Below, piece after piece: positions 37,750 to 47,423 of a stretch of DNA of 64,000 nucleotides. Numbering within the stretch: position 1 is the stretch's first letter; each line of letters starts with the position of its first letter. Source of the DNA: Aliivibrio sp. EL58 (GTDB taxonomy: Bacteria > Pseudomonadota > Gammaproteobacteria > Enterobacterales > Vibrionaceae); assembly GCF_900312675.1 (NCBI RefSeq), contig NZ_OMPC01000007.1:1-64000 (forward strand), in the 5' to 3' direction. The position numbers were made by a program, and so were the translations under genes. The notes under the pieces are model-generated. The model searched no databases, was not told the origin of the DNA, and saw only the letters and a list, made by a program, of their open reading frames with translations.

Positions 37750-39282
37750 TTAGATACTAGGAAGTAAGGACTCAGGCATTAGCGCATTGTATTTTGCTTC
37801 AAGTAATAAGGTATTTGCTTTAGCTATATCTGGCGCAAAGTAACGGTCTTTATCATAAAAATCGACACGTTCACGCAGCATGTTTTTGGCTTCTTCAATA
37901 CGTTCTGAACTCTTATTTGGTGCTCTAAAGTCTAGACCTTGTGCAGATGCCAATAGTTCTACGGCTAATATACCACGCGTATTCTCTGCCATATCAGCTA
38001 AGCGACGGCCGGCAAAGGTAGCCATTGATACGTGATCTTCTTGATTTGCAGACGTCGGTAAGCTATCAACAGAGGCTGGATGAGCAAGACTTTTGTTTTC
38101 ACTTGCCAATGCGGCAGCAGTAACTTGAGCAATCATAAAACCTGAATTTACACCGCCGTTATCAACTAAAAATGGAGGAAGTTTACTTAAACCGCTGTCG
38201 ATAAGAAGCGCCATTCGACGCTCCGATAAACTGCCTATTTCAGCAATGGCGAGAGCAAGATTATCAGCGGCCATAGCAACAGGTTCTGCATGGAAATTAC
38301 CACCAGAGATAATGTCACCATCATCAGCAAAGACTAAAGGATTATCTGACACTGAGTTGGCTTCTACTTCTAGTGTGTCTGCCGAATTTCTTATTTGCTG
38401 TAAGCAAGCGCCCATCACTTGGGGCTGGCAACGTAATGAATAGGGGTCTTGTACTCGTTCACAGCATTGATGAGAAAGACCGATCTCACTGTTTTGACCT
38501 AATAAATGACGATAACCTAAAGCGGCATCCATTTGACTACGATGGCCACGCACACGGTGAATTCGTGGATCAAACGGCTTACGGCTGCCAAGTGCGGCTT
38601 CTACAGACATGGCACCACATACGGTGGCTGCAGCATAAAGATCTTCAGCCGCAAATAAGCCTTCTAAAGCAAAGGCAGTAGAGGCCTGAGTTCCGTTGAG
38701 AAGTGCTAATCCTTCTTTTGGTGCGAGTGTTATTGGCTCTAATCCTGCTATTTCTAAGGCTTTTAGTCCTGAAATCACTTCGCCTTTATAACGAGCTTCC
38801 CCTTCGCCTAGTAAAACGGTACTCATGTGCGCTAAAGGAGCAAGATCACCAGAAGCACCCACAGATCCTTTTTTAGGAATGCACGGATAAACCTCTGAAT
38901 TGACCAATTGTATTAATGCATTAACGACGGATGGGCGAATACCAGAATAACCACGTGAAAGACTGTTTACTTTAAGTACAATCATTAAGCGCACAGTGGC
39001 ATCATTCATGAACTCACCGATGCCAGCAGCATGGGAGAGAACAATACTACGCTGTAGAGTTTCTAAATCTTCTTCAGCAATTCGAGTGTTTGCCAACAGA
39101 CCAAAACCAGTGTTAATGCCATAGACGGTTTTATCTTCACGGATCACTTGAGCAACCACTTCGGCACTGGTCAGCATATCGGGCAATGCATCTGGACTTA
39201 ATGATAGCTGAGTAGGATGGCGGCTAACTTCACGTAATTGTTTTAGAGATAACTTGCCTGGAATAATTTCTAATGAATACAT
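37750..39282 (-). CDS. hutH: Histidine ammonia-lyase
   Basis: First step of histidine breakdown: L-histidine to urocanate plus ammonia, in the cytosol. The 510 residues contain the Ala-Ser-Gly triad (143-145, in [15 protein letters not shown]) that cyclises into the MIO electrophile, and the active-site stretch [13 protein letters not shown] (54-66). Length and motifs are standard. It is the last gene of the hutI-G-U-H transcript, 102 bases after hutU. Confidence 0.98.
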   Translation of the reverse strand: MYSLEIIPGKLSLKQLREVSRHPTQLSLSPDALPDMLTSAEVVAQVIREDKTVYGINTGFGLLANTRIAEEDLETLQRSIVLSHAAGIGEFMNDATVRLMIVLKVNSLSRGYSGIRPSVVNALIQLVNSEVYPCIPKKGSVGASGDLAPLAHMSTVLLGEGEARYKGEVISGLKALEIAGLEPITLAPKEGLALLNGTQASTAFALEGLFAAEDLYAAATVCGAMSVEAALGSRKPFDPRIHRVRGHRSQMDAALGYRHLLGQNSEIGLSHQCCERVQDPYSLRCQPQVMGACLQQIRNSADTLEVEANSVSDNPLVFADDGDIISGGNFHAEPVAMAADNLALAIAEIGSLSERRMALLIDSGLSKLPPFLVDNGGVNSGFMIAQVTAAALASENKSLAHPASVDSLPTSANQEDHVSMATFAGRRLADMAENTRGILAVELLASAQGLDFRAPNKSSERIEEAKNMLRERVDFYDKDRYFAPDIAKANTLLLEAKYNALMPESLLPSI

Positions 39283-39306
39283 AGTTCGTTTCTCGTTATG
39301 GTTGTG

Positions 39307-39334
39307 ATACCAACTCGTGTCGCTAGGTTGGTAT
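39307..39334. repeat. Hairpin in the hutU-hutH spacer
   Basis: ATACCAAC (39307-39314) and GTTGGTAT (39327-39334) flank a 12-base loop. It lies in the 102-base gap between hutU and hutH, with no T-tract, so it may stabilise or process the operon mRNA. The flank TGATACCAA (39305-39313) also occurs at 20017-20025. Confidence 0.5.
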
Positions 39335-39384
39335 TCTTTATAATTATTTTTAAAATTGAAATGTAGAGTTTATGTCTGTTGGTT

Positions 39385-41073
39385 TTATTCTGGTAGCATA
39401 GGCAAATCCAAGCCTTGCTTCTTGGCGCAATTAATCGCGATGTCATAACCCGCATCCGCATGACGCATGACGCCGGTAGCAGGATCATTGTGAAGTACTC
39501 GACCAACACGCTCTGCCGCATCATCACTGCCATCACACACAATCACCATGCCTGAATGTTGAGAGAACCCCATACCCACACCACCGCCGTGATGCAGAGA
39601 TACCCAAGTCGCGCCCGAAGCTGTATTTAATAGGGCATTTAATAGTGGCCAATCAGATACCGCGTCAGATCCATCCATCATGCCTTCGGTTTCACGGTTT
39701 GGACTGGCAACCGAGCCTGAATCAAGATGATCTCGACCAATGACAATCGGTGCTTTTAGTTCTCCATTTTTTACCATTTCATTAAAGGCTTTACCGAGAC
39801 GTGCACGATCTTTTAAACCAACCCAACAAATTCGTGCAGGTAATCCTTGGAATTGAATACGTTCTCGCGCCATATCAAGCCAGTTGTGCAGATGTGGATT
39901 ATCAGGAATGAGTTCTTTTACTTTTTGATCGGTTTTATAGATATCTTCTGGATCGCCAGAAAGGGCAGCCCAACGGAAAGGACCAATCCCTTCACAAAAT
40001 AGCGGACGAATATAAGCAGGTACAAAACCCGGAAAATCAAAGGCATTAGCGATACCTTCTTCTAAGGCCATTTGACGAATATTATTACCGTAATCGACAG
40101 TTGCAGAGCCTGATTTTTGTAAATCCAGCATGGCTTGAACTTGAATTGCCATTGATTTTTTAGCCGCTGATACGACTACTGATTCATCTTCTAAACGCAT
40201 TTCAACAGCATGTTCCATTGACCAACCTTGCGGAAGATAGCCGTTGAGAGGATCGTGTGCAGAGGTTTGATCGGTTGTTACATCAGGCACAATGCCGCGT
40301 TGAACAATTTCTGCATAAACATCAGCGGCATTTCCTAGTAAACCTACTGAGATTTGTGTTGCTGTCTGTTTTGCGTCTTCAATAATGGCAAGAGCTTCAT
40401 CTAATGTGGTGGCTTTACGATCAACATAGCCAGTACGGAGACGATAATCGATACGCGACTCATCACATTCAACCGCAAGCATTGAAAAACCAGCCATCGT
40501 TGCGGCAAGAGGTTGTGCGCCACCCATACCTCCAAGTCCACCAGTAAGAACCCAGCGCCCTTGAGCCTTACCATCAAAATGTTGCTTTGCCATTGCAACA
40601 AAGGTTTCATAAGTCCCTTGAACGATGCCTTGAGATCCAATGTAGATCCAACTACCAGCCGTCATTTGACCGTACATCATCAAACCTTGCTTATCTAATT
40701 CGTTAAAGTGTTCCCAATTCGCCCAGTGAGGAACCAAGTTGGAATTGGCAATTAATACGCGTGGTGCATTAGTGTGAGTTTTAAACACACCAACAGGCTT
40801 TCCTGATTGCACCATTAAGGTTTCATCGTCTTCAAGGCGAGTCAGCACCTCTACAATTTTGTCGTAGCATTGCCAATTTCGTGCAGCACGACCAATACCA
40901 CCATACACAACCAGAGCATGAGGGTGCTCTGCTACATCAGGATGTAAGTTATTCATTAACATACGAAGTGGGGCTTCGGTTAGCCAAGATTTCGCGGTGA
41001 GTGTTGTACCTGTTGGGGCAATAATAGTACGAGTCTCATCCAATCTAGGGTTAGATGGCGATGCATGTGTCAT
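39385..41073 (-). CDS. hutU: Urocanate hydratase
   Basis: Second step of histidine breakdown: urocanate to imidazolonepropionate, using tightly bound NAD+ as electrophile. The 562 residues include the NAD-binding glycine-rich [11 protein letters not shown] (178-188) and the C-terminal [17 protein letters not shown] with the conserved catalytic-region cysteine. A clear AAGGAGAG ribosome binding site precedes ATG 41073. It lies 42 bases after hutG. Confidence 0.98.
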   Translation of the reverse strand: MTHASPSNPRLDETRTIIAPTGTTLTAKSWLTEAPLRMLMNNLHPDVAEHPHALVVYGGIGRAARNWQCYDKIVEVLTRLEDDETLMVQSGKPVGVFKTHTNAPRVLIANSNLVPHWANWEHFNELDKQGLMMYGQMTAGSWIYIGSQGIVQGTYETFVAMAKQHFDGKAQGRWVLTGGLGGMGGAQPLAATMAGFSMLAVECDESRIDYRLRTGYVDRKATTLDEALAIIEDAKQTATQISVGLLGNAADVYAEIVQRGIVPDVTTDQTSAHDPLNGYLPQGWSMEHAVEMRLEDESVVVSAAKKSMAIQVQAMLDLQKSGSATVDYGNNIRQMALEEGIANAFDFPGFVPAYIRPLFCEGIGPFRWAALSGDPEDIYKTDQKVKELIPDNPHLHNWLDMARERIQFQGLPARICWVGLKDRARLGKAFNEMVKNGELKAPIVIGRDHLDSGSVASPNRETEGMMDGSDAVSDWPLLNALLNTASGATWVSLHHGGGVGMGFSQHSGMVIVCDGSDDAAERVGRVLHNDPATGVMRHADAGYDIAINCAKKQGLDLPMLPE

Positions 41074-41115
41074 TGTTGCTCTCCTTGCGAGTTAATAGAT
41101 CTAAAAATAAAAGCA

Positions 41116-42147
41116 TTACGCTTTCATTCCATGAGTAATGGTCCAAGCGAGCCTTGCTGCTAAGCGTGCTGTTTGATTATCAATATCAAAATTAGGGTTA
41201 AATTCAGCCATATCAGCTAAGAGTAATTTAGACTTACCGTGATGATTTTTAGCCTTTAAAATATGACAGATTAGAGGCTCAATGATCTCAAGCGAAACCC
41301 CACGAACAGCAGGTGCGCTCACTCCGGGAGCCGTTGATGCAGGAAAAACATCGATATCTATCGTGAGATAAAGGTAGTCATTTTGGTCAATAAAATTGGA
41401 TAAACCCCGTTGGATTGTCGGAAAATTAGCGTGCGTCATTTCTGTATCATCAAAATAAAGCACGCCCAGATCACCCGCTTTTTGGTAAAGAGCTTGAGTA
41501 TTACTGCCTCGGTTTAATCCTAAGCAGGCGTAATTAAATGGCCACCCATTCGTTTTACAATATTGAGCGATTTGATGAAAAGGAGTGCCTGAGTTGCCAA
41601 GCTGCTGTTCTGATGAGACTTCAGATAAGTGTTCTTTTTGTGGTGGATTTCGTAGATCAAAATGTGCATCAAAGTTAATAATACCAATGCGTGGTGGCGT
41701 TTTTTGTTGGTTTGATTCAGCTATATTTTTTAAATGACGCGCAATGCCTTGAAAGGAACCCCACGCAATTTCATGACCGCCACCAAAAACAATCACTTGG
41801 TTGTGGTTAGCAAGGGCATGTTCAACATTATCACCAAGTTGATGCTGTGCTATTTCAAGTTCTGCATCATCACAGTAGACATCGCCCCCATCAAAAACGG
41901 CTTTATTATGATGCCAAGCTAAATTGGCTAAGGCGCGTCGAATGATTTGTGGAGCAGAATAAGCACCAATACGACCTTTGTTACGATAAACACCTTCATC
42001 ACAAGCAAAACCAAGCAACATGATCCCGTCTGTGCTTGAACTCGTTGCTGCTGTAATTTTTTGATGCCAACGTAAACCGAGTTCACCATCTTCAAGATCA
42101 AGTCTGCCTGTCCAACTTGTCATGTCTATTAAGGTATTATTTTTCAT
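41116..42147 (-). CDS. hutG: Formimidoylglutamase
   Basis: Last step: N-formimidoyl-glutamate to glutamate plus formamide. The 343-residue protein is an arginase/ureohydrolase with the binuclear Mn site motifs [19 protein letters not shown] and [10 protein letters not shown]. The start ATG at 42147 follows AAGGACACTT and lies 11 bases inside hutI; a farther upstream frame to 42192 has no ribosome binding site and would lie within hutI. With hutI, hutU and hutH it completes the four-step pathway. Confidence 0.96.
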   Translation of the reverse strand: MKNNTLIDMTSWTGRLDLEDGELGLRWHQKITAATSSSTDGIMLLGFACDEGVYRNKGRIGAYSAPQIIRRALANLAWHHNKAVFDGGDVYCDDAELEIAQHQLGDNVEHALANHNQVIVFGGGHEIAWGSFQGIARHLKNIAESNQQKTPPRIGIINFDAHFDLRNPPQKEHLSEVSSEQQLGNSGTPFHQIAQYCKTNGWPFNYACLGLNRGSNTQALYQKAGDLGVLYFDDTEMTHANFPTIQRGLSNFIDQNDYLYLTIDIDVFPASTAPGVSAPAVRGVSLEIIEPLICHILKAKNHHGKSKLLLADMAEFNPNFDIDNQTARLAARLAWTITHGMKA

Positions 42148-43378
42148 AAGTGTCCTTACTATAAAAAACGTTACCATCAACCACCCGTGCAATAAGATCG
42201 GGAACGCCTAATCGATAGGAGAGTTCAGCAGGAGAGTCCAATTGCCAAAGTGCAAAATCAGCATCCATACCCACTTCAATCGTTCCGCGTGAGGCTTGCA
42301 ATCCAAGAGCTTGAGCAGCATTGCAAGTTACGCCCCGTAAGGATTCTTCAGGTGTTAATTTAAATAAAGTGCAAGCCATATTCATCATGGTTCGAAGCGA
42401 AGCTATAGGTGACGTACCGGGGTTGAAATCAGTGGCAATGGCCATTGGAACTTGATGTTTACGCAGCAATTCAATCGGTGGGAGTTTGGTTTCTCGCAAG
42501 AAATAAAAGGCACCAGGTAAAAGAGTTGCTACGGTATTATTCTGTGCTAATGCTTTGACCCCATCTTCATCAAGGTATTCAATATGATCAACCGAAGAGG
42601 CGCCCATTGAAGCGGCTAATGCACTGCCGCCAAGATTCGATAACTGCTCAGTATGGCCTTTGATTTTTAGACCATGCTCTAATGCAGCATTGAATACCCG
42701 CTCACACTGCGTAATCGAAAACCCAATCCCTTCACAGAAGACATCAACATGATCCGCTAACTCTAATTTAGCAACGCGAGGAATAATGGTGTCACAAATT
42801 AAGCGAATGTAATCATCAGGACGATCTTTATATTCAGGAGGAATGGCATGAGCAGCAAGCAGAGTGGCAGAGACTTTTATATCTGGTAATTCAGCAATGC
42901 GTTTGGCTACTCTAAGCATTTTGATTTCATCATCAAGCGTTAAGCCATAGCCTGATTTAATCTCCACGGTAGTGACGCCGTCACGTTTTAAGCCTTCTAA
43001 GCGTTGCAATGCTGAATGGTAAAGCTCATCTTCTGTCGCTCCACGAGTGGCATAGACGGTAGATAAAATCCCGCCCCCTTGTTTAGCTATTTCTTCGTAA
43101 GGTACGCCTTGTAACCGTTGCTCAAATTCATTAGCTCGATTACCTGCGAAAACAAGGTGAGTGTGACAATCAATTAAACCGGGAGTGACTAAAGCATTCG
43201 CACAATCAGTGACATCAGGATGGCCATGTAAAATATCAGAGCAAGGTTTACCGACATATTCAATCTTGCCATTGGCCACGCCGATCATAACGTTTTCGAT
43301 TACTCGATAGCCGTCATTTGTGTTGGGCGAATTAGCCTTTAATGTAACAAGATTCAGATTGGTAAAGACTCTGTCCAT
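42137..43378 (-). CDS. hutI: Imidazolonepropionase
   Basis: Third step: hydrolysis of imidazolonepropionate to N-formimidoyl-glutamate. The 413-residue amidohydrolase has metal ligands in [10 protein letters not shown] and a later conserved [10 protein letters not shown]. The start [10 protein letters not shown] at 43378 follows GAGGTTGTTACC; an upstream extension to 43492 would encode an unrelated hydrophobic stretch and run through the operator. It is the first gene of the hutI-G-U-H operon. Confidence 0.96.
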   Translation of the reverse strand: MDRVFTNLNLVTLKANSPNTNDGYRVIENVMIGVANGKIEYVGKPCSDILHGHPDVTDCANALVTPGLIDCHTHLVFAGNRANEFEQRLQGVPYEEIAKQGGGILSTVYATRGATEDELYHSALQRLEGLKRDGVTTVEIKSGYGLTLDDEIKMLRVAKRIAELPDIKVSATLLAAHAIPPEYKDRPDDYIRLICDTIIPRVAKLELADHVDVFCEGIGFSITQCERVFNAALEHGLKIKGHTEQLSNLGGSALAASMGASSVDHIEYLDEDGVKALAQNNTVATLLPGAFYFLRETKLPPIELLRKHQVPMAIATDFNPGTSPIASLRTMMNMACTLFKLTPEESLRGVTCNAAQALGLQASRGTIEVGMDADFALWQLDSPAELSYRLGVPDLIARVVDGNVFYSKDTYEK

Positions 43379-43403
43379 GGTAACAACCTCAATAGAGAGA
43401 ATA

Positions 43404-43413
43404 TGTATATACA
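43404..43413 (-). promoter_or_regulatory. Candidate HutC operator before hutI
   Basis: A perfect palindrome TGTATATACA, of the type bound by HutC repressors, located 26 bases upstream of hutI in the region expected for the promoter. Urocanate is the known inducer in other bacteria. The rest of 43379-43603 shows no other clear element. Confidence 0.65.
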
Positions 43414-43603
43414 AATAAATAGTCTTTTTTAACAGAAAGCACAAGATAGTATGTAATGAAATTGTGATCAAAAGAGCGATTATTAACCGCAAATAGATTA
43501 AAAATGAGAAATAAACAGAAGATAAATGAAAGAGTATTGAAGGGAGAAAGGTGTGTAATTAATGCTAAATTGAAAGTTAAGAACATACTTACTAGGTTTA
43601 CTA

Positions 43604-44305
43604 TTATACCTTGGTGCGAGAAGTCAGTTTATATTTATCCCCAGGGTGATACAAAAGAGCGACGCTGATAAGGTTGTCTTCACTCCAGGTTCGACGGTTA
43701 AGTAAAAGGCAAGGGATTGTATTATTTATTTCTAATAAATTTGAAATGTGAGGTGGCGGTATTATCGCCTCGACAGTATGTTCAATATCACTCAGAGGGC
43801 AAGTTCGTACAAGATATTCATTAGGTGTCTGTTGTTTAAAGTCTTGTTGTATATAGTCTGGTGCGAAAGCTGGATTAACCCAGCGCTCTTCTAATTGAAT
43901 GGGAACATCATTTTCGTAATGAACAATTTGAGTAAAGTAGACTGCCGTTTCGTTACGAACTCCAATTTTTAGCGCAACATTATCTCTAGCAATAACTTCT
44001 TCTTTTTTGATCACTTTACTACTGTACTGATGACCTCGTTGACGTACCTCAACCGCGATATTGCGAATTTCCATTAAAGGTGATTCGGCTTTTTTATGGC
44101 AAACAAAGGTACCCAGGCGCGGTGTTCGTTTGAGTAGCCCATCAGATACTAACTCTTTGATAGCTTTATTTGCGGTCATGCGACTTACTGAAAATTCATC
44201 AGCCAGCTCTATTTCTGTAGGGACCTTATACCCGACAGGCCAAGTACGTGTTTGAATCTTTTCATTAAGATATTGCTTAATCTGTAGATAGCGTGGTTGT
44301 GACAT
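43604..44305 (-). CDS. hutC: Histidine utilisation repressor HutC
   Basis: GntR-family repressor of the HutC subgroup that releases DNA on binding urocanate. The 233 residues have an N-terminal winged helix (PTEIELADEFSVSRMTANKAI, about 29-49) and a C-terminal UTRA effector domain (about 90-230). The start is set at ATG 44305 (MSQPRYLQIKQ); a GTG at 44314 would add three residues, and neither has a strong ribosome binding site. It lies upstream of the hut operon on the same strand, separated by 225 bases with their own operator. Confidence 0.93.
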   Translation of the reverse strand: MSQPRYLQIKQYLNEKIQTRTWPVGYKVPTEIELADEFSVSRMTANKAIKELVSDGLLKRTPRLGTFVCHKKAESPLMEIRNIAVEVRQRGHQYSSKVIKKEEVIARDNVALKIGVRNETAVYFTQIVHYENDVPIQLEERWVNPAFAPDYIQQDFKQQTPNEYLVRTCPLSDIEHTVEAIIPPPHISNLLEINNTIPCLLLNRRTWSEDNLISVALLYHPGDKYKLTSRTKV

Positions 44306-44323
44306 AGGATTCACTTTTTAAAT

Positions 44324-44333
44324 TGACTATACA
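44324..44333 (-). promoter_or_regulatory. Candidate HutC operator before hutC
   Basis: TGACTATACA matches eight of ten positions of the palindrome TGTATATACA found before hutI, placed just upstream of hutC. It suggests autoregulation. Weaker than the hutI site. Confidence 0.42.
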
Positions 44334-44485
44334 AATAAAAGCAATTTTTAGTCTTAGTTGCAAGTAAATTAATCAATACAGTGCTATTTATACGGAGTAG
44401 CTAACGATAAGTAGATGAAAACTAGAATTATCAGGAGTACACTTCAAGCCGTATAATTCTAAGAATAAAATGGTAAAAACAACAT

Positions 44486-45097
44486 ATGCACTTATTAGAT
44501 AGATTGAGTATTCGTCTTTATCATGATGAAAGACTGAAACAATATGCAGGTGATCATGCCAGATCATTAGGTTGGAATTCGACTGAATCTCAATTTTTAC
44601 GTTTTAAAACTATAGCTAAAGCCGTTAATTTTGATGGTAAACGTGTATTGGATTTAGGTTGTGGTTATGGTGATTTTAAAACCTTTCTTGATATGAGTTG
44701 CACTGTAGAGTCTTATACTGGTGTTGATCAGCAGGGGAGTTTCATTAAACAAGCAAAAAAACATTTTGAGTATCAACATAATTGTGCGTTTATTAAAGGG
44801 GATTTTTCATCAACTAAGCTACCAATGGCAGATATTGTGGTGGCAAGTGGTTCTCTTAATTATCGAGCTCGTAACAAAACCTATCATGCAAAAGTAATTA
44901 GAACTATGTATGAGAAGGCAGAAGAGGCCGTTGTTTTTAATTTATTAAACCGCCATCATTTTAAAGAAACCAATTTACTAGAAGCACATGATCCGCAGCA
45001 GGTTCTTAGTTATTGTTTAAGTTTATGCCCAAATTGTGAATTGATAGATGACTATGCAGATGAAGATTTTACAATCGTGATGCGTAAATTAAATTAA
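44486..45097 (+). CDS. Class I SAM-dependent methyltransferase
   Basis: A 203-residue cytosolic protein with a Rossmann-type SAM fold. Motif I reads VLDLGCGYGDFKTFL (about residues 54-68), followed by YTGVDQQ and, at the motif for acidic loop binding, FIKGDFS. Motif IV-like MADIVVASGSLNYR is visible. The substrate is unknown. It is a single gene, divergent from hutC, with a shared 180-base region, and ends at its own terminator. Confidence 0.8.
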   Translation: MHLLDRLSIRLYHDERLKQYAGDHARSLGWNSTESQFLRFKTIAKAVNFDGKRVLDLGCGYGDFKTFLDMSCTVESYTGVDQQGSFIKQAKKHFEYQHNCAFIKGDFSSTKLPMADIVVASGSLNYRARNKTYHAKVIRTMYEKAEEAVVFNLLNRHHFKETNLLEAHDPQQVLSYCLSLCPNCELIDDYADEDFTIVMRKLN

Positions 45098-45129
45098 ACT
45101 AAGTTAAGTTTATCGACAGTTAGAAACAA

Positions 45130-45165
45130 AAAATGGCGGATCAAAGTGATTCGCCATTTTTATTA
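45130..45165. terminator. Bidirectional terminator between the methyltransferase and FKBP genes
   Basis: AAAATGGCG (45130-45138) pairs with CGCCATTTT (45152-45160) around a 13-base loop; T residues follow on both strands. It serves both convergent genes. Confidence 0.88.
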
Positions 45166-45196
45166 TATGATATTGAAGCTTTACGCTGATAAATGA

Positions 45197-45670
45197 TTAT
45201 TTAAAATCTAATAGCTCAACTTCAAAAATCAGTACTGAACCAGGCTGAATAGAGCCTGCAGAACGGTTACCGTAAGCTAAATTGCTAGGAATAAAGAAAC
45301 GCATCTTTTGACCAACTACCATCAGTTGAACACCTTCTGTCCAGCCTTTGATTACTTGACCTAAACCAAATTCAATCGGCTCACCGCGCTCAACTGAACT
45401 ATCAAATACGTTACCATCGATAGTGGTACCGTGGTAATGAACTTTAACTTTGCTCTTCGCTGTAGGATGCTCAGTACCTGTACCTTCTTCAAGTACAAGA
45501 TATTGAAGACCAGATGCAGTTGTTTGAACACCTTCTTTTGTGGCATTTTCAGCTAAAAATGCGTTTCCAATTTCAATGTTCTCTTTTGCTGCTTTTGGGT
45601 TATTTACAAAGTGCTGAAACAGCATATAACCAACAACGATAAGCGCAAGGGTAATGATAATTTTAGTCAC
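45197..45670 (-). CDS. FKBP-type peptidyl-prolyl isomerase
   Basis: A 157-residue protein with an N-terminal membrane anchor (about 4-19) and one FKBP domain (about 50-157). Motifs: VHYHGTTIDGNVFDSS, GQVIKGWTEGVQLM, IPSNLAYGNR and LIFEVELLDFK. It would catalyse proline cis-trans isomerisation in the periplasm, tethered to the inner membrane. It follows the DsbA-like lipoprotein gene after 29 bases, making a two-gene unit of envelope protein-folding factors. Confidence 0.92.
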   Translation of the reverse strand: MTKIIITLALIVVGYMLFQHFVNNPKAAKENIEIGNAFLAENATKEGVQTTASGLQYLVLEEGTGTEHPTAKSKVKVHYHGTTIDGNVFDSSVERGEPIEFGLGQVIKGWTEGVQLMVVGQKMRFFIPSNLAYGNRSAGSIQPGSVLIFEVELLDFK

Positions 45671-45699
45671 GTTATTTCCTTATATTGGTATTAAATCAA

Positions 45700-46323
45700 T
45701 TATTTTTCTAGTAGGTAACGAATAGTTTCAGCGATTTTCTTAGGATCATCATGACCACCAATTAATACGTTGTATTTACCGTTAACAACAAAAGTAGGAA
45801 CAGAGCTAATACCTGATTGCTCAGAAAGCATCTTAGCATTATCTACTTTTTGAATAAGAATATCACGTTGCTCTTCATTAAAGTCGTAAGGGCTTGTTAA
45901 ACCACGAGATGTGAACGCTTTTGCATAGGCTTCTTGTTGTTGAGTAAGCGTTGTACCTTCGCCCATTTGGGTTGCAGCAAATAAGTCTTCCATAAAGGCG
46001 TGATCAGGAGTGCCATCTACTTGCATTTCTGCAGCGTAGTAGAACATAGCAGCAACATGAGCTGATTGATTAAATGTGATGTGCATTTTATCAATATCAG
46101 TGCCTGCTTCTTGGCTGATCACAGGTAAAAAGTTTTCCATGTTACGGCAGTGACCACAAGATAGGGCAAAAACTTCAGTTACTGGTGCAATTGAATCTGT
46201 AGGTAATGTGGTAGAAAGCACTTCATATTGAACGCCTTCTTTTGGTTCGTTAGTATCGCCACATGCTGTTAAAAAAAGAGCTGAAGAAAGAACAAGTAAC
46301 AATGGTTTGATAATGGATTTCAT
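45700..46323 (-). CDS. DsbA-family thiol oxidoreductase, lipoprotein
   Basis: A 207-residue thioredoxin-fold oxidoreductase with redox motif CGHC (56-59) in [12 protein letters not shown] and the cis-proline in [12 protein letters not shown]. The N-terminus ends in a lipobox (LTAC, C21), so it is predicted to be a lipoprotein, unlike soluble DsbA. The start at 46323 follows GAGAATTCAC; the ATG at 46335 lacks a ribosome binding site. Role: disulfide formation or isomerisation near a membrane, in the same transcript as an FKBP isomerase. Whether it is the main DsbA of the cell is not known. Confidence 0.87.
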   Translation of the reverse strand: MKSIIKPLLLVLSSALFLTACGDTNEPKEGVQYEVLSTTLPTDSIAPVTEVFALSCGHCRNMENFLPVISQEAGTDIDKMHITFNQSAHVAAMFYYAAEMQVDGTPDHAFMEDLFAATQMGEGTTLTQQQEAYAKAFTSRGLTSPYDFNEEQRDILIQKVDNAKMLSEQSGISSVPTFVVNGKYNVLIGGHDDPKKIAETIRYLLEK

Positions 46324-46385
46324 GTGAATTCTCATAGGTTATTATTTCGAGTGAAAATAGCATGATTTTAAAAAAGTAGAAATAA

Positions 46386-46413
46386 AATAGGACAACAATT
46401 GTTGTCCTATTTA
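46386..46413. terminator. 28-base perfect palindrome after csiV
   Basis: The AAATAGGACAACAA arm and its exact complement meet with no spacer. On the minus strand a T-rich run follows, so it is probably the csiV terminator. A central AATT would form the tight loop. Confidence 0.7.
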
Positions 46414-46440
46414 GTAAAACTATGTAAAGAAATTACGATG

Positions 46441-47334
46441 TTATACTTTACGCACTTGGATGATCATGCCCATTAGTGGGTGATCAATATAGTGAGTTTC
46501 ACCACTGCGCATTTTACGTCTTTCTTCCATGCGGTAAGATTTTAAAAACTCTTTAATTTCAGTTTCCGGAGTTACGTCTTCTAAATGGCCTAACTGAACA
46601 TCCGCATTTGGATCTTCAATTGCTGTCGCTTCAGTCGATAGTTCTGCGGTTTCCGTGGTTGTTACCTCGTCAGAAGAAGTAGAGGTTGTTTCTGTAATAA
46701 CGTCTTTTTCTTCTTTTGGTGTGCTGACGATAAACTCGTGTTGACCCGGAACTTTAAGATCTAAAATCGTATTTAGGTATAGGTAATGTTGAACGTAAAC
46801 CTGCATTGTTCCATCTAACTCAAGAAGAGGGCCAGAAGATGGTGTTGTTGCTGTTGTATCTGCCTCAAGAGTTTCTGAGCCTTCAATAAGCGCAGGTTTT
46901 GGTGCGTCTAAAGGAACCAGTGATAAATCAGCGTTTGCATCTTCAATAGTTCGACCATCAGCAACAAAACGATCAGAGAAATCTTGTCCTGCTTGAATAT
47001 GGAAAATAGGAGAACGAGATGAGCCGGAATCACCTTGGCGCCAAGCAACATGTACTAACGGCTTAAATCCAGCGTGATTTTGCAGTTTAGTATAAGCTTC
47101 ATTTAACTTATAGTAGCCAGAAGGAAGTAGTGACGCACCATTACTATTCATCATCTTTTTATCGCGGTATGAGAAAGCACGATCTAAATTGATAGGCGCA
47201 AGAATATCAGGCCAAGATTCTTGATAAGAAGATGGCTCAACATTGCGTTTAAAAATGATGACTTCGACGTCAAATTGACGAGCAAAAGAAGGCCAGCTTG
47301 CCAGTAAAATTAACGCGTAAATTATTTTTTTCAT
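46441..47334 (-). CDS. csiV: Peptidoglycan-binding protein CsiV
   Basis: A 297-residue periplasmic protein with a signal peptide (1-18, ending SFA) and the conserved opening FDVEVIIFKRN. CsiV of Vibrio cholerae binds peptidoglycan and activates PBP1a via its lipoprotein partner LpoA. The middle holds a low-complexity acidic/Thr-rich stretch (about 205-250). It follows mfd at a gap of 89 bases, a position seen in other vibrios. The family assignment is from the N-terminal motif, length and context. Confidence 0.8.
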   Translation of the reverse strand: MKKIIYALILLASWPSFARQFDVEVIIFKRNVEPSSYQESWPDILAPINLDRAFSYRDKKMMNSNGASLLPSGYYKLNEAYTKLQNHAGFKPLVHVAWRQGDSGSSRSPIFHIQAGQDFSDRFVADGRTIEDANADLSLVPLDAPKPALIEGSETLEADTTATTPSSGPLLELDGTMQVYVQHYLYLNTILDLKVPGQHEFIVSTPKEEKDVITETTSTSSDEVTTTETAELSTEATAIEDPNADVQLGHLEDVTPETEIKEFLKSYRMEERRKMRSGETHYIDHPLMGMIIQVRKV

Positions 47335-47423
47335 TCAAACTCCAGTGAAATGGTTCTTTAAAGTCTTGGTTGTCCATAATCAAGACCAAAAATTAGTATT
47401 TTCTTATTATTTAAATCTAATAG

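Noticed and set aside
43379-43492. N-terminal extension of HutI
   Set aside because: The extra residues are hydrophobic and unlike any amidohydrolase, and the DNA contains the operator; the start with a ribosome binding site is at 43378.
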